In this document: piece by piece, positions 10,129-17,762 of the stretch | Numbering within the stretch: the first letter of the stretch is position 1 | Layout: each line of letters begins with the position of its first letter | Source: Burkholderia pyrrocinia | GTDB taxonomy: Bacteria; Pseudomonadota; Gammaproteobacteria; Burkholderiales; Burkholderiaceae | Assembly (NCBI RefSeq): GCF_022809715.1 | Contig: NZ_CP094460.1 | Span: forward strand, 62,001 to 126,000 | Reading direction: 5' to 3' | DNA: 64,000 nucleotides | The notes under the pieces: generated by a model | What the model was told of the DNA's origin: nothing | The model's input: the letters and a program-made list of their open reading frames with translations, nothing else | Database searches by the model: none | Translations under genes and position numbers: made by a program

Positions 10129-11336
10129 TGCCACTGAATGAACTCGGCGGCGCATTGCTGCCTGATGATCTCGCAGTTGCGTGCCGGCGTCAGCTGGAGC
10201 GTTATCAGGCCGACTGGCTGGCGCAGCCATTGGAGGGCTCGTGGCCGTTATCGGTTGCACTGCGAGGCCCGTCGGACAGGCTTGCGGCCAGCGCGCCGGG
10301 GGCGATGCGGGCTTGGCTTGGCGCGTGGAATGATTTCGACAGGGTTTCCAAGGATAAGGGGCGAAGGTCCGCTGCCGTGTGGCGCTCGGTGAACTGGCGG
10401 ACCATGGGCAGCGTCACTGTACCGGAAAAGGTATTGTTCGAAGATGCGCAGGCTGTGGCGGATTGTGCAGGACTGCGCCGGCATTGGGATACCCTTCATG
10501 CGCGGTGGCGGAAGATAGGAGAGCGGTATCCGGTCTTGGCCGGCCAGCGCGATTGCACCAATGCTGTCATAAGAACCGCCGACTGGTCTGACGATGATTT
10601 CCGACGACTGATGGAATTGCTGGCCTGGTGCAGGCAGAACCCGGCGAGCGGACTCTACCTGCGCCAATTGCCACTGGTAGACATAGACACGAAATGGGTT
10701 GAGGGGCGGCGTGGCGTCGTGGAACCGCTGCTTCGAATCCTTATCGGCAAGGAGGGGGATGTTCGTGAAGTCATGGGGCTGCGGCGTTCACCCGATACGG
10801 TACGGATGAGACTGCTCGATGTCGGGCTTCGCGAGCAACTGCTGGGCATGGAGGATCTTCAGATCCCCGTAGGCCAGTGGAACCATGTGTTTCGGTATCC
10901 ACCAAAGCGACTACTGATTGTCGAGAACCTCGAGAGCGGGCTGGCGCTTCCGGATATCGAAGGAGTGGCAGTCGTGATGGCGCTCGGGAACAATGTGACT
11001 GCTCTACGGGGAATAGAATGGGCGCCGGCTGCGGATGTTCTCTACTGGGGCGACATCGATACTTGGGGCTTGCATATACTGTCCCGGGCTCGCGAAATCT
11101 TCCCAGATCTGAGGTCGGTTCTGATGACGGAGGAGGTCGTTGAGTCGCATCGACATCTCCTGACCGACGAGCCGACTCAGGACAAGCGGCCTGCCGTGAA
11201 TCTCACGAAGGACGAAGCGCAACTACTGTCCGATCTTCAAACCGGACGATGGGGCGAACGCCGTCGTCTGGAGCAGGAGCGAATACACTGGCCAAACGCA
11301 ACTGAGGAAGTTCGCCGTCAATGGACTTATTCTTGA
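10128..11336 (+). CDS. jetD: Wadjet JetD, Toprim-type nuclease (DUF3322/DUF2220)
   Basis: A 402-residue protein with an N-terminal DUF3322 region and a C-terminal DUF2220 Toprim fold related to topoisomerase VI-A/Spo11. The likely metal ligands are E266 (LLIVENLES) and D309/D311 (YWGDIDTWG), all present. KWVEGRRGVVEPLL (189-202) is the typical linker motif of the family. JetD is the plasmid-cleaving nuclease of Wadjet, so the whole system appears competent. It is the last gene of the operon; only 164 bp of non-coding sequence separate it from the IS element. Confidence 0.92.
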   Translation: MPLNELGGALLPDDLAVACRRQLERYQADWLAQPLEGSWPLSVALRGPSDRLAASAPGAMRAWLGAWNDFDRVSKDKGRRSAAVWRSVNWRTMGSVTVPEKVLFEDAQAVADCAGLRRHWDTLHARWRKIGERYPVLAGQRDCTNAVIRTADWSDDDFRRLMELLAWCRQNPASGLYLRQLPLVDIDTKWVEGRRGVVEPLLRILIGKEGDVREVMGLRRSPDTVRMRLLDVGLREQLLGMEDLQIPVGQWNHVFRYPPKRLLIVENLESGLALPDIEGVAVVMALGNNVTALRGIEWAPAADVLYWGDIDTWGLHILSRAREIFPDLRSVLMTEEVVESHRHLLTDEPTQDKRPAVNLTKDEAQLLSDLQTGRWGERRRLEQERIHWPNATEEVRRQWTYS

Positions 11337-11500
11337 CGAAAGCGCGCGCATTCACTACTTTGGCGAAGCCAATCGTCTCTCTAGCCGTTCTGCGGATGTG
11401 GGTATGCTTAAGCGACTGTTCTATTGAGTTCGTGCAGCGTCAATCAATTTCACTGGGTGCATTCATCATTCCCTGACTTTCTACGACTGCCCTTAGCCAC
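11337..11500. other. Island-side spacer before the IS
   Basis: This 164 bp spacer holds no convincing gene or terminator. In particular it does not contain the missing continuation of the small gene that is cut off at the other side of the IS (12836-12909). All three reverse-strand frames were checked for the expected downstream peptide and none fits. Confidence 0.5.
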
Positions 11501-11530
11501 TGGAGCAGCCCCCTGAAACGCCGGACACAG
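11501..11530 (+). repeat. IS left inverted repeat (IRL)
   Basis: Matches the inverted right end (12807-12835) with one gap and a few mismatches. The best block is CCGGACACAG. Confidence 0.8.
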
Positions 11531-11594
11531 TCACCCACTTACAATAACGGGTAGGCATAAGACTGTGTTTTTGACTAACACCAGGCAGGAAGTG

Positions 11595-11960
11595 ATGGAA
11601 GTGTTGACGGGCCCGGAGCGTCGGCGGCGCTGGACGGCGGAGCAGAAGCTGGCGATGGTTCGCGAGAGTTTCGAGCCGGGGAAATCGGTTTCGATGGTCG
11701 CGCGCCAGCACGGCGTGAATCCGAACCAACTGTTCCACTGGCGCAAGCTGTACCAGGACGGGAGCCTGTCAGCGGTCAAGGCTGGCGAGGAAGTGGTTCC
11801 CGCCTCAGAGCTGGCCGACGCGCTCAAGCAGATTCGTGAGCTGCAACGTATGCTCGGCAAAAAGACCATGGAGAACGAGATTCTCCGCGAAGCAGTCGAG
11901 TACGGCCGGGCAAAAAAATGGATAGCGCACTCGCCCTCGCTGCCGGAGGACGACCAGTGA
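11595..11960 (+). CDS. IS2-group transposase OrfA (helix-turn-helix)
   Basis: A 121-residue IS3/IS2-group OrfA. The helix-turn-helix lies at about residues 15-50 ([17 protein letters not shown], then [20 protein letters not shown]). A leucine-zipper segment [20 protein letters not shown] follows near 85-104. The start ATG at 11595 gives the usual [12 protein letters not shown] beginning; a GTG at 11565 would add ten residues. It overlaps orfB, and A7 at 11912-11918 is the expected -1 slippage site for the OrfAB fusion transposase. Confidence 0.9.
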   Translation: MEVLTGPERRRRWTAEQKLAMVRESFEPGKSVSMVARQHGVNPNQLFHWRKLYQDGSLSAVKAGEEVVPASELADALKQIRELQRMLGKKTMENEILREAVEYGRAKKWIAHSPSLPEDDQ

Positions 11961-12804
11961 AACTGGTTTGTGAAGTTCTCGGCGTGTCGCGCTCGAACGT
12001 ATCGGCACGACTGTCGCGTCCGGCGACGTGGCGCGATGGCCGTCAATCGAGGCAGACTGACGACGCGGTCGCAGTCGAGGAAATCCGCCGGGTCATCGGC
12101 GATTTGCCCAGCTATGGCTATCGCCGGGTTTGGGGCATATTGCGCAACGAGCGCGTCGCGGTTGGGCTGGGGCCGTTCAATGCCAAGCGCATCTATCGCG
12201 TCATGCGCACACATGGGTTGCTGATGCAGCGTCGGCCGATTCCGCTTCGCCCCCAACGTCGACACGACGGCAAGGTGGCCGTAGCGCGCAGCAATCAGCG
12301 ATGGTGCTCGGACGGCTTCGAGTTCCGCTGCGACAATGGCGAGCCGCTGCGTGTAACGTTCGCGCTGGATTGCTGTGATCGTGAGGCGATAAGCTGGGCC
12401 GCCACGACGGCAGGCCACAGCGGCGACATCGTGCGAGACGTGATGCTGGCTGCAGTGGAAAATCGGTTTGGCAACGAACTGCATACACGTCCGAAATCGA
12501 GTGGCTGAGCGATAATGGTTCGGGCTACACGGCCGACGACACGCGCCGGTTCGCAGTGGCCATCGGCCTGAAGCCATTGACCACACCGGTGTGCAGCCCA
12601 CAAAGTAATGGGATGGCCGAGAGCTTCGTAAAGACGATGAAACGCGACTACGTCGCCTTCATGCCGAAGCCGGACGCAGCGACTGCTGCACGCAACTTGG
12701 CCATCGCGTTCGAGCATTACAACGAGAAGCATCCCCATAGCGCGCTGAAATTCCGCTCGCCTCGCGAGTTCCGGCGCTCGATGGATTCAGCAACCTTAGT
12801 GTGA
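11918..12804 (+). pseudogene. IS2-group transposase OrfB, frameshifted
   Basis: The first frame (11918-12508) covers the N-terminal part and the first catalytic aspartate (WCSDGFEFRCDNGE), then stops after [14 protein letters not shown]. The family continuation [12 protein letters not shown] resumes in another frame from 12493 and runs to 12804, with the second aspartate (SDNG) and the glutamate of [10 protein letters not shown]. The junction reads CATACACGTCC. Removing one AC (12485-12488 is ACAC) restores a perfect [12 protein letters not shown] reading, so a 2 bp duplication is the simplest cause. The DDE domain is split and the protein inactive unless this is a sequencing error. Confidence 0.85.
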
Positions 12805-12806
12805 TG

Positions 12807-12835
12807 CTGTGTCCGGTATTACAGGGGCAACTCCA
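12807..12835 (-). repeat. IS right inverted repeat (IRR)
   Basis: Read on the minus strand it starts TGGAGTTGCCCC, matching the left end. It supplies the artificial reading-through tail of the truncated small gene next to it. Confidence 0.8.
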
Positions 12836-12909
12836 GTTTCCATGATTCTCCAGCGCGATAACGTTACCCCAGGTTCCTCACTCACTGGGGCGATTCTCCA
12901 AATAGTCAT
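12836..12909 (-). pseudogene. 5' fragment of a resident small gene cut off by the IS
   Basis: On the minus strand a strong ribosome-binding site (AGGAGA, 12917-12922) precedes an ATG at 12909. The reading frame MTIWRIAPVSEEPG continues as VTLSRWRIMET and then enters the IS right end, stopping after 12 more codons (about 37 residues in all). The start signal and the protein-like sequence show a real gene; only its first 24-25 codons remain. From memory it resembles the N-terminus of short Burkholderiales proteins that continue with a RHFVGY-like motif, but that is not verifiable here. The missing part is not on the other side of the IS. Confidence 0.7.
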
Positions 12910-13196
12910 GAGCATCTCCTGTTCACCAATGAGGGCCCGGCGGGAAAATGTCGACTCTCTCCTTGGCGGCCCATCGATACTGCGCTGTCATTCATGGTAT
13001 TCGAGTTTGCGTCGCATTAAAGAGAAAAACTAGACTATTTTATCGGTGATTTTCACGGACGGTATATGCTTTATATTTGCGCGAGTGGTCAACTAATGGT
13101 TTTTTGTGGATAATGTGGCTGGCGGCAACGCCATAACGCGAGGGCCGTTTATGCTTTATATGGCGGACGACTTATGCTTAACGGCACAAATGCTGC
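12910..13196. other. AT-richer non-coding stretch with direct repeats
   Basis: No gene is supported. The stretch carries the upstream region of the truncated minus-strand gene. The 11 bp word ATGCTTTATAT occurs twice (about 13065 and 13151), with a further ATGCTTA near 13173, and there is a small dyad TGGCG-GCAA-CGCCA near 13120. It may hold promoters for a short transcript ending at the terminator at 13197-13233. Confidence 0.4.
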
Positions 13197-13233
13197 AAAC
13201 CCGCGATAGCCGCAAGGCTTCGCGGGTTTTTTG
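13197..13233 (+). terminator. Rho-independent terminator with GCAA tetraloop
   Basis: A 10 bp stem AAACCCGCGA/TCGCGGGTTT plus an inner AGCC/GGCT stem closed by GCAA, followed by TTTTTT. No protein gene lies upstream on the plus strand, so it may end a small RNA or be left from a lost gene or tRNA. Confidence 0.75.
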
Positions 13234-13261
13234 TTTTTCGGGGCGTCAAGGGGATGCGGTA

Positions 13262-13441
13262 CTACACGACCGTCGCCGTCGCGTAGGCAGCGGCGCCGGC
13301 TGCTCCGCTGTCGGTATTGAACGCGCAGGCCGAGAGGATGATCGAGGCCGTGGATTCGATCGAAGCGCTCGGGGGCGGTTGATCGACGGACGAGATGGAA
13401 TCCAGGTTGGAATCCGAGCCGGCTTCGACCGGCGGCCGCAT
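13262..13441 (-). CDS. Possible 59-residue hypothetical protein
   Basis: A short minus-strand frame starts at ATG 13441, 9 bp after the stop of the 84-residue gene next to it. Third-position GC is high (47 of 58 codons by eye), as in real genes here. The product is serine- and alanine-rich with no recognisable domain (it contains TASIILSACAFNTDSG). No clear ribosome-binding site is seen, so it is a weak call. Confidence 0.3.
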   Translation of the reverse strand: MRPPVEAGSDSNLDSISSVDQPPPSASIESTASIILSACAFNTDSGAAGAAAYATATVV

Positions 13442-13450
13442 CGAACGGCG

Positions 13451-13705
13451 CTATCCGGAGCCGGCCAACCGCAGGTCCGGCTCGACCAGGAATTGGGATT
13501 TCACATGATCGACGACGTAGAGGACCACGCCGCTCGCCCGGCGCGTCCTCGGTGAATAGTCGAACTCGGTCGCATCGGCATCGGCGGATGCCGGCCTCAC
13601 GAGAAACACGCGCATCCCGGCCTTGAATACGTGATGCGAGGGCAGGCGTTGATTGACCAGTTCGATGAATTGCCTGGCCGAGATGACGGGCATGAAAGCG
13701 GACAT
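13451..13705 (-). CDS. Small hypothetical protein, 84 residues
   Basis: The start ATG at 13705 is chosen because GGAG lies 8 bases upstream. The product begins MSAFMPVISARQFIELVNQR and has a beta-rich middle (GMRVFLVRP, GVVLYVVDH), with no signal peptide or membrane segment. I do not recognise the family with certainty; it could belong to one of the short Burkholderia-restricted DUF families. It is followed by the PRC-barrel gene upstream on the same strand, 86 bp apart, so the two may be co-transcribed. Confidence 0.55.
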   Translation of the reverse strand: MSAFMPVISARQFIELVNQRLPSHHVFKAGMRVFLVRPASADADATEFDYSPRTRRASGVVLYVVDHVKSQFLVEPDLRLAGSG

Positions 13706-13791
13706 GGAACTTCTCCGGCGCGTACTGATAAAGCGTTCAGGACGGACGAGCGGGAAGGTTGCGGGATCTCGCGCGGTCCGAGGCCGCGGCG

Positions 13792-14613
13792 TCAAAGCGC
13801 ACCGCGGGCCGTCGACGATTCGGCATTCAACCAGTAGCCGTGCTTGCCGTAGAACTGATGCAGCGCAATCTCGTCGCTTCGATAGACGGGCTGCGAATCG
13901 TCGTATTCGGGGCTGTGGCGAATCGAGTCGCGGTTGAGCGTGGTCGATACCGTTTCCGTGGCCCAGTCCACCCGGTCGAGCCAGTGCGTCGCGATCAGGA
14001 CTTCCCTGTTGGTCAACCACCAGTTCCGCGCGCTGATCGCGAGATAGCGGATCACCCAGGCTTCATCGTCGTAGATGAAGTCAGACACGCGGCCGATGCG
14101 TCCGGCCGTGGTTTCGAGCCGATAACCCTTGACCTTGCCGGTGCCGCGCAGATGCGTATCCGTCGGCGCATCTGCTGGCGCATCGCCCGGCGTTGCGCAG
14201 GCGGGCAGCGGATTTCCCGCCTCGAGATCTTGCGACAGGGCGGCAGAATGGAACGCTGGGGATGCGGCCATGCCCCACAGGTTCGGGCCACCCCAGTAGG
14301 GCGGGTAATGGTAGTAACGCAGGTATTCGATTTCGTGTTGGCGGGATACCGGCTTGTGTGCGTCCAGGTCCGGGCTGTCTCCTACCTGTTGGCGCGTAAG
14401 GTCGACATGCAGCGTGCTGGACCGGGAGTCGGTGTGCTTGACGGAATAGGGCGAGATGAGCACCAGCCTCTCGTGCAGCCAGTCGCCCGTCTCGACGACG
14501 AGGTAGCGGATGCACCAGTTGTCGTCGTCGAAATAGGCTTGATTGACGTGTCCGATGTCGCCGTCCTTCGCGCGCACCGCACTTCCGTGCAATTCCTTGA
14601 TGCTTCGTAGCAT
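13792..14613 (-). CDS. PRC-barrel domain protein, two repeats
   Basis: A 273-residue soluble protein built of two PRC-barrel-like modules. The first lies near residues 1-65 (LRSIKELHGSAV, then GDIGHVNQAYFDDDNWCIRYLVV). The second lies near 150-215 (GKVKGYRLETTAGRIGRVSDF, then DDEAWVIRYLAIS). The shared pattern 'G.IG.V...FDDD.W.IRYLVV' is typical of the family. A Tyr/Pro/Gly-rich linker (YHYPPYWGGPNLWG) joins them. The start at 14613 avoids a long low-quality N-terminal extension. PRC-barrel proteins bind partners, often in stress or photosynthetic contexts; the role here is unknown. Confidence 0.8.
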   Translation of the reverse strand: MLRSIKELHGSAVRAKDGDIGHVNQAYFDDDNWCIRYLVVETGDWLHERLVLISPYSVKHTDSRSSTLHVDLTRQQVGDSPDLDAHKPVSRQHEIEYLRYYHYPPYWGGPNLWGMAASPAFHSAALSQDLEAGNPLPACATPGDAPADAPTDTHLRGTGKVKGYRLETTAGRIGRVSDFIYDDEAWVIRYLAISARNWWLTNREVLIATHWLDRVDWATETVSTTLNRDSIRHSPEYDDSQPVYRSDEIALHQFYGKHGYWLNAESSTARGAL

Positions 14614-15140
14614 GATGTTCTCGTCAGATCGATGCGCGGCATGTCGATGATCCGGCTGAACCGCATGCCGTGCGGTGGCGTCCAGTCGCTCGCTCGTGGA
14701 TCCGGAGCGATTCGTGCCGCTCCCGTTCATGCACGCGGTAGGTGTACAGGCTGGCGTGGCGTCGTGACGGATGTACGGCATGCTTTCACGGTACTGGAAA
14801 CGGACGGCCGGCGCGGTACGACAGCGTACAAAGTGTGCACCGGATCGAACATGGATCTGTCGGATCGATGCAGATCCGGATAACGAATCGACCGGAATCG
14901 GAAGGACGATGCGTTGCTGGCCTTCACAAGTCGCGCGGACGGTGGCGTCGAGTGGATGCCTGGCGGCCACGCCTTCCTGTCACGCACATTGGCCACTGAC
15001 GGCGCAATCGCATCGAGGATTGTCGTTTCATCGGTAGTACTACGGATGTAATCAATGCAGGGCGTACCGGTGCGAGCTTGCCGGCTCGAGAGGCCGTTGC
15101 GCAGGCAGCCGCTTGTGCGCGGAGGGGGCGCTGCTCATGT
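14614..15140. other. Intergenic stretch, no gene seen
   Basis: About 530 bp with no frame that has both a convincing start and protein-like composition. It presumably carries the promoter of the PRC-barrel gene and the 3' region of the secreted protein at 15141-15569. Confidence 0.5.
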
Positions 15141-15569
15141 CTACATGAACCAGATAAACGTATGGCGTGCGTGCCGGGATGCCGAAATGTTCACGATGTA
15201 TCGTTCGGACTGGCCGTTGTAGCTGGCATTGATCGCATAACGTCCGTTCCTCAGATTGGCCAGCATGAACGGGCCATCAGACGGCGCCTCCAGAATCGTA
15301 TTGCCTTTCATGTCCGTGATGGTCACCAGTACGTCGGACAAGTATTCGTTCCCGCTTGGGGCCCGGCGGACGAAGGTGAGCACGAGAGCGTAGTCGCGCA
15401 TGACGCCCTTGATGGCGACCGATTGATCGAGTCCGATGCCGCCCGACAAATAGGCAACCTGATCGGTGTGCTGCACCGGAGGGAGGTTGTCGTCGGCTGC
15501 AACCGGGGCGATTCCAACTAACGTGGCGCTTAGAAGGAGCGCGCGCACCAAGGACGCGGATGTTTTCAT
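15141..15569 (-). CDS. Secreted carboxypeptidase-regulatory-like protein, hypothetical
   Basis: A 142-residue exported protein. It has an N-terminal signal peptide (KTSASLVRALLLSATLVGIA, cleavage probably after AVA/PVAA near residue 25). A beta-sandwich-like body resembles small carboxypeptidase-regulatory folds (SDVLVTITDMKGNTILEAP, then GPFMLANLRNGRYAINASYN). A good ribosome-binding site (AGGAGA) lies upstream of ATG 15569. It is probably periplasmic with an unknown ligand. It stands alone. Confidence 0.7.
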   Translation of the reverse strand: MKTSASLVRALLLSATLVGIAPVAADDNLPPVQHTDQVAYLSGGIGLDQSVAIKGVMRDYALVLTFVRRAPSGNEYLSDVLVTITDMKGNTILEAPSDGPFMLANLRNGRYAINASYNGQSERYIVNISASRHARHTFIWFM

Positions 15570-16189
15570 GACGGATCTCCTGGAGGATTCGGAGGGGAGT
15601 CGAGGTGTGGCGGTAGCGCCGGTCTGACTGACAGGACCGGCTCGCCTCGCCTCTCACCAATGCGGCTATTCGCGCCGCATGTCTGTCCGGTGCCGGACGC
15701 TTGCTCTTCATCAGATTGCGCTGCGTCCGAGTCGTCGTACGCGTCTGCTTCGGCAACCCGAGCATCGCGCGGCCTGCGGGCGCATCTACGCTAGCCGACC
15801 GACAGGCTATTTGACCAGCCGCGCTTCGCGGCTGCGTGTCGCGAGCAAGGGCAAATGCCTAGCACGGTAGCGAGCAGAAGGATAGTTCGCACGCTGCTGG
15901 AAGCGATGCAGGCAGCATGCCGCATGCGCTGCTTGTGCCCGCATCGATCTCCACCCTGACCATCCGCGCGAGCGTTTCCGCCGCGAGCGACAGCGGCGTG
16001 TCGCGCATCTTCAGGACACCGCCGCAGGGAAAACACGGAGAGGGTGCCGTCCCGATGGCAATCGAAGTATGCTGTGGCGCGGCACGGTCCGCGCGCGATG
16101 CCTTTCGGGCGCCCGGGTAGCCGTCGAGCCCCGTGATCCATCCGGTGGCCAGAATAAACATACTTCGCCGGGGAGTGGCGACGGCAATC
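15570..16189. other. Intergenic stretch before the PLD-type lipoprotein
   Basis: No supported gene. A small perfect hairpin CAGCCGCG-CTT-CGCGGCTG lies at 15816-15834. Frames on the minus strand between 15859 and 16160 look partly protein-like but have no start signal, so they are not called. Confidence 0.4.
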
Positions 16190-17740
16190 ATGATCATGCT
16201 GCGTTCGTGGGGTGCGATTCTTTCGTTGCTGGCGCTTGTCGCGTGCGCCAGCCTGCCGCCGCAGGCCGACCGCGCGCCGACACATGCGTTCGCCGACACG
16301 GAAAACACGCGGCTGGGCGTTGCGTTCCGCCAGCAGGCCGGCATGCATCCGGGGCAGGACGCGTTTCATCTGCTGACCGATCCGGTCGATGCGCTGGATG
16401 CGCGTGTGCTGCTTGCGGACCGCGCGGACCGCTCGCTGGACCTCCAGTACTACATCTGGCACGACGACCTGACCGGGCACGAACTGGCCGACGCGATCAT
16501 TCGCGCGGCCGATCGCGGCGTGCGCGTCCGCGCGCTGCTCGACGATCTCGGCACGAACGCGGACGACCGCAAGCTGCTCGAGATCAGCTCGCACCCGAAC
16601 ATCGAGATCCGGCTGTTCAATCCGGTTGCCACGCGCACGTTCAAGAAGATCGGCACGGTGTTCGAGTTCTCGCGCGTCAACCGGCGCATGCACAACAAGG
16701 CGATGATCGCGGACAACCAGGCGGCGATCGTCGGCGGCCGCAATATCGGCGACGAATACTTCGGCGCATCGTCGATGCTGGAGTTCGGCGATCTCGATGT
16801 CGTCGTCCATGGTCCGGTCGTGAAGGACATCTCGACGGAATTCGATACGTTCTGGAATTCCCCGTATGCGTATCCGATCGACGCGCTGGTCGGGCACGAC
16901 GCGGCGCCGGGCGGGCTGGACCGCGAGCGCGAACGGTTGCGCGACTACCTGAGGGCGATGGAGGACAATCCTTACGTGCTCGAAGCGAGGCAACGGCTCG
17001 ACCGGATCGTTCATGGGCAGGGCACGGAACTGTCGTGGGGGCGCGCGACGGTGCTGTACGACGATCCGTCGAAGATCGCGCATTCGCCGAAGGACAGCGA
17101 CGGGCATCTGATGCCGCAGTTGCGCGCGCTCGCATTGCAGCCCGAACATGACCTGCTGATCGTGTCGCCGTATTTCGTGCCGGGCAAGGCCGTCGTCGAG
17201 CGGCTGCGCGCGCTCGCGGCGCGCGGCGTGCGCGTGACGGTGCTGACCAATTCGCTCGCGTCGACCGACGTGGCGGCCGTGCATGCCGGCTACCGTCGCT
17301 ACCGAAGCGATCTCGTGGCGGCCGGCGTGCGGCTTTACGAGCGGCGGCCGTCGGGCGACAAGAGCATTTCGAAGCAGGTCATCATCGGGTCGTCGCGTGC
17401 GTCGCTGCATGCGAAGACCTACGTGTTCGACCACAAGAGCATTTTCATCGGATCGATGAACCTCGATCCGCGCTCGCTGAACCTCAATACGGAGATCGGC
17501 GTTTACTGCGAGAGTCCGGCGATTGCGTCGCAGGTTGCAAACGACCTGGAATCCCGACTCGACCGGATCGCGTGGCGCGTCGAGCCGAGGACCGATCCGG
17601 CGGGGAAAGGGCAGCTCAAGTGGGTTCAGACCGATTCGGACGGGAAGCTCACCGAGCTCGATCACGAACCGGAAGTGTCGGCTGCGCGTCGGATGGAAGT
17701 CTGGTTTCTCGGGCTGTTTCCGATCGAATCGCAACTGTGA
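16190..17740 (+). CDS. Phospholipase D / cardiolipin-synthase-like lipoprotein
   Basis: A 516-residue PLD-superfamily protein with two HKD motifs: HNKAMIAD (H168, K170, D175), followed by GGRN, and HAKTYVFD (H407, K409, D414), followed by GSMN. The N-terminus is a lipoprotein signal ending LALVAC (Cys about residue 19), so it is probably anchored in the envelope. ATG 16190 is preferred because it starts right before the signal peptide; upstream GTG 16133 would bury it. It probably acts on phosphatidyl lipids, by transphosphatidylation or hydrolysis. It converges with the MocR gene, 22 bp away. Confidence 0.85.
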   Translation: MIMLRSWGAILSLLALVACASLPPQADRAPTHAFADTENTRLGVAFRQQAGMHPGQDAFHLLTDPVDALDARVLLADRADRSLDLQYYIWHDDLTGHELADAIIRAADRGVRVRALLDDLGTNADDRKLLEISSHPNIEIRLFNPVATRTFKKIGTVFEFSRVNRRMHNKAMIADNQAAIVGGRNIGDEYFGASSMLEFGDLDVVVHGPVVKDISTEFDTFWNSPYAYPIDALVGHDAAPGGLDRERERLRDYLRAMEDNPYVLEARQRLDRIVHGQGTELSWGRATVLYDDPSKIAHSPKDSDGHLMPQLRALALQPEHDLLIVSPYFVPGKAVVERLRALAARGVRVTVLTNSLASTDVAAVHAGYRRYRSDLVAAGVRLYERRPSGDKSISKQVIIGSSRASLHAKTYVFDHKSIFIGSMNLDPRSLNLNTEIGVYCESPAIASQVANDLESRLDRIAWRVEPRTDPAGKGQLKWVQTDSDGKLTELDHEPEVSAARRMEVWFLGLFPIESQL

Positions 17741-17762
17741 GCGACGATGCGTCGTGCTGCGC

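Larger units (their letters stand above)
11501..12835 (+). mobile_element. IS2-group (IS3 family) insertion sequence, about 1.33 kb
   Basis: The element is bounded by imperfect inverted repeats of about 30 bp, TGGAGCAGCCCCCTGAAACG at the left end and TGGAGTTGCCCCTGTAATAC read inward from the right end. Both continue into the shared block CCGGACACAG. Length and end structure match the IS2 group (IS2 itself is 1331 bp). Inside are overlapping orfA and orfB with an A7 slippery run at 11912-11918. No 5 bp target duplication is visible (GCCAC on the left, GTTTC on the right), so the ends were probably separated by a later deletion or rearrangement. orfB carries a frameshift, so autonomous transposition is unlikely. 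Confidence 0.88.

Noticed and set aside
11496..12840. Target-site duplication around the IS
   Set aside because: Flanks GCCAC and GTTTC do not match; no alternative frame of the ends gives a duplication.
13106..13555. Plus-strand 149-codon frame crossing the terminator
   Set aside because: It runs through a rho-independent terminator and opposite two small minus-strand frames; not protein-like.
15791..17734. Long minus-strand frame opposite the PLD-type gene
   Set aside because: Shadow frame with no start signal; the HKD protein on the plus strand is the real gene.
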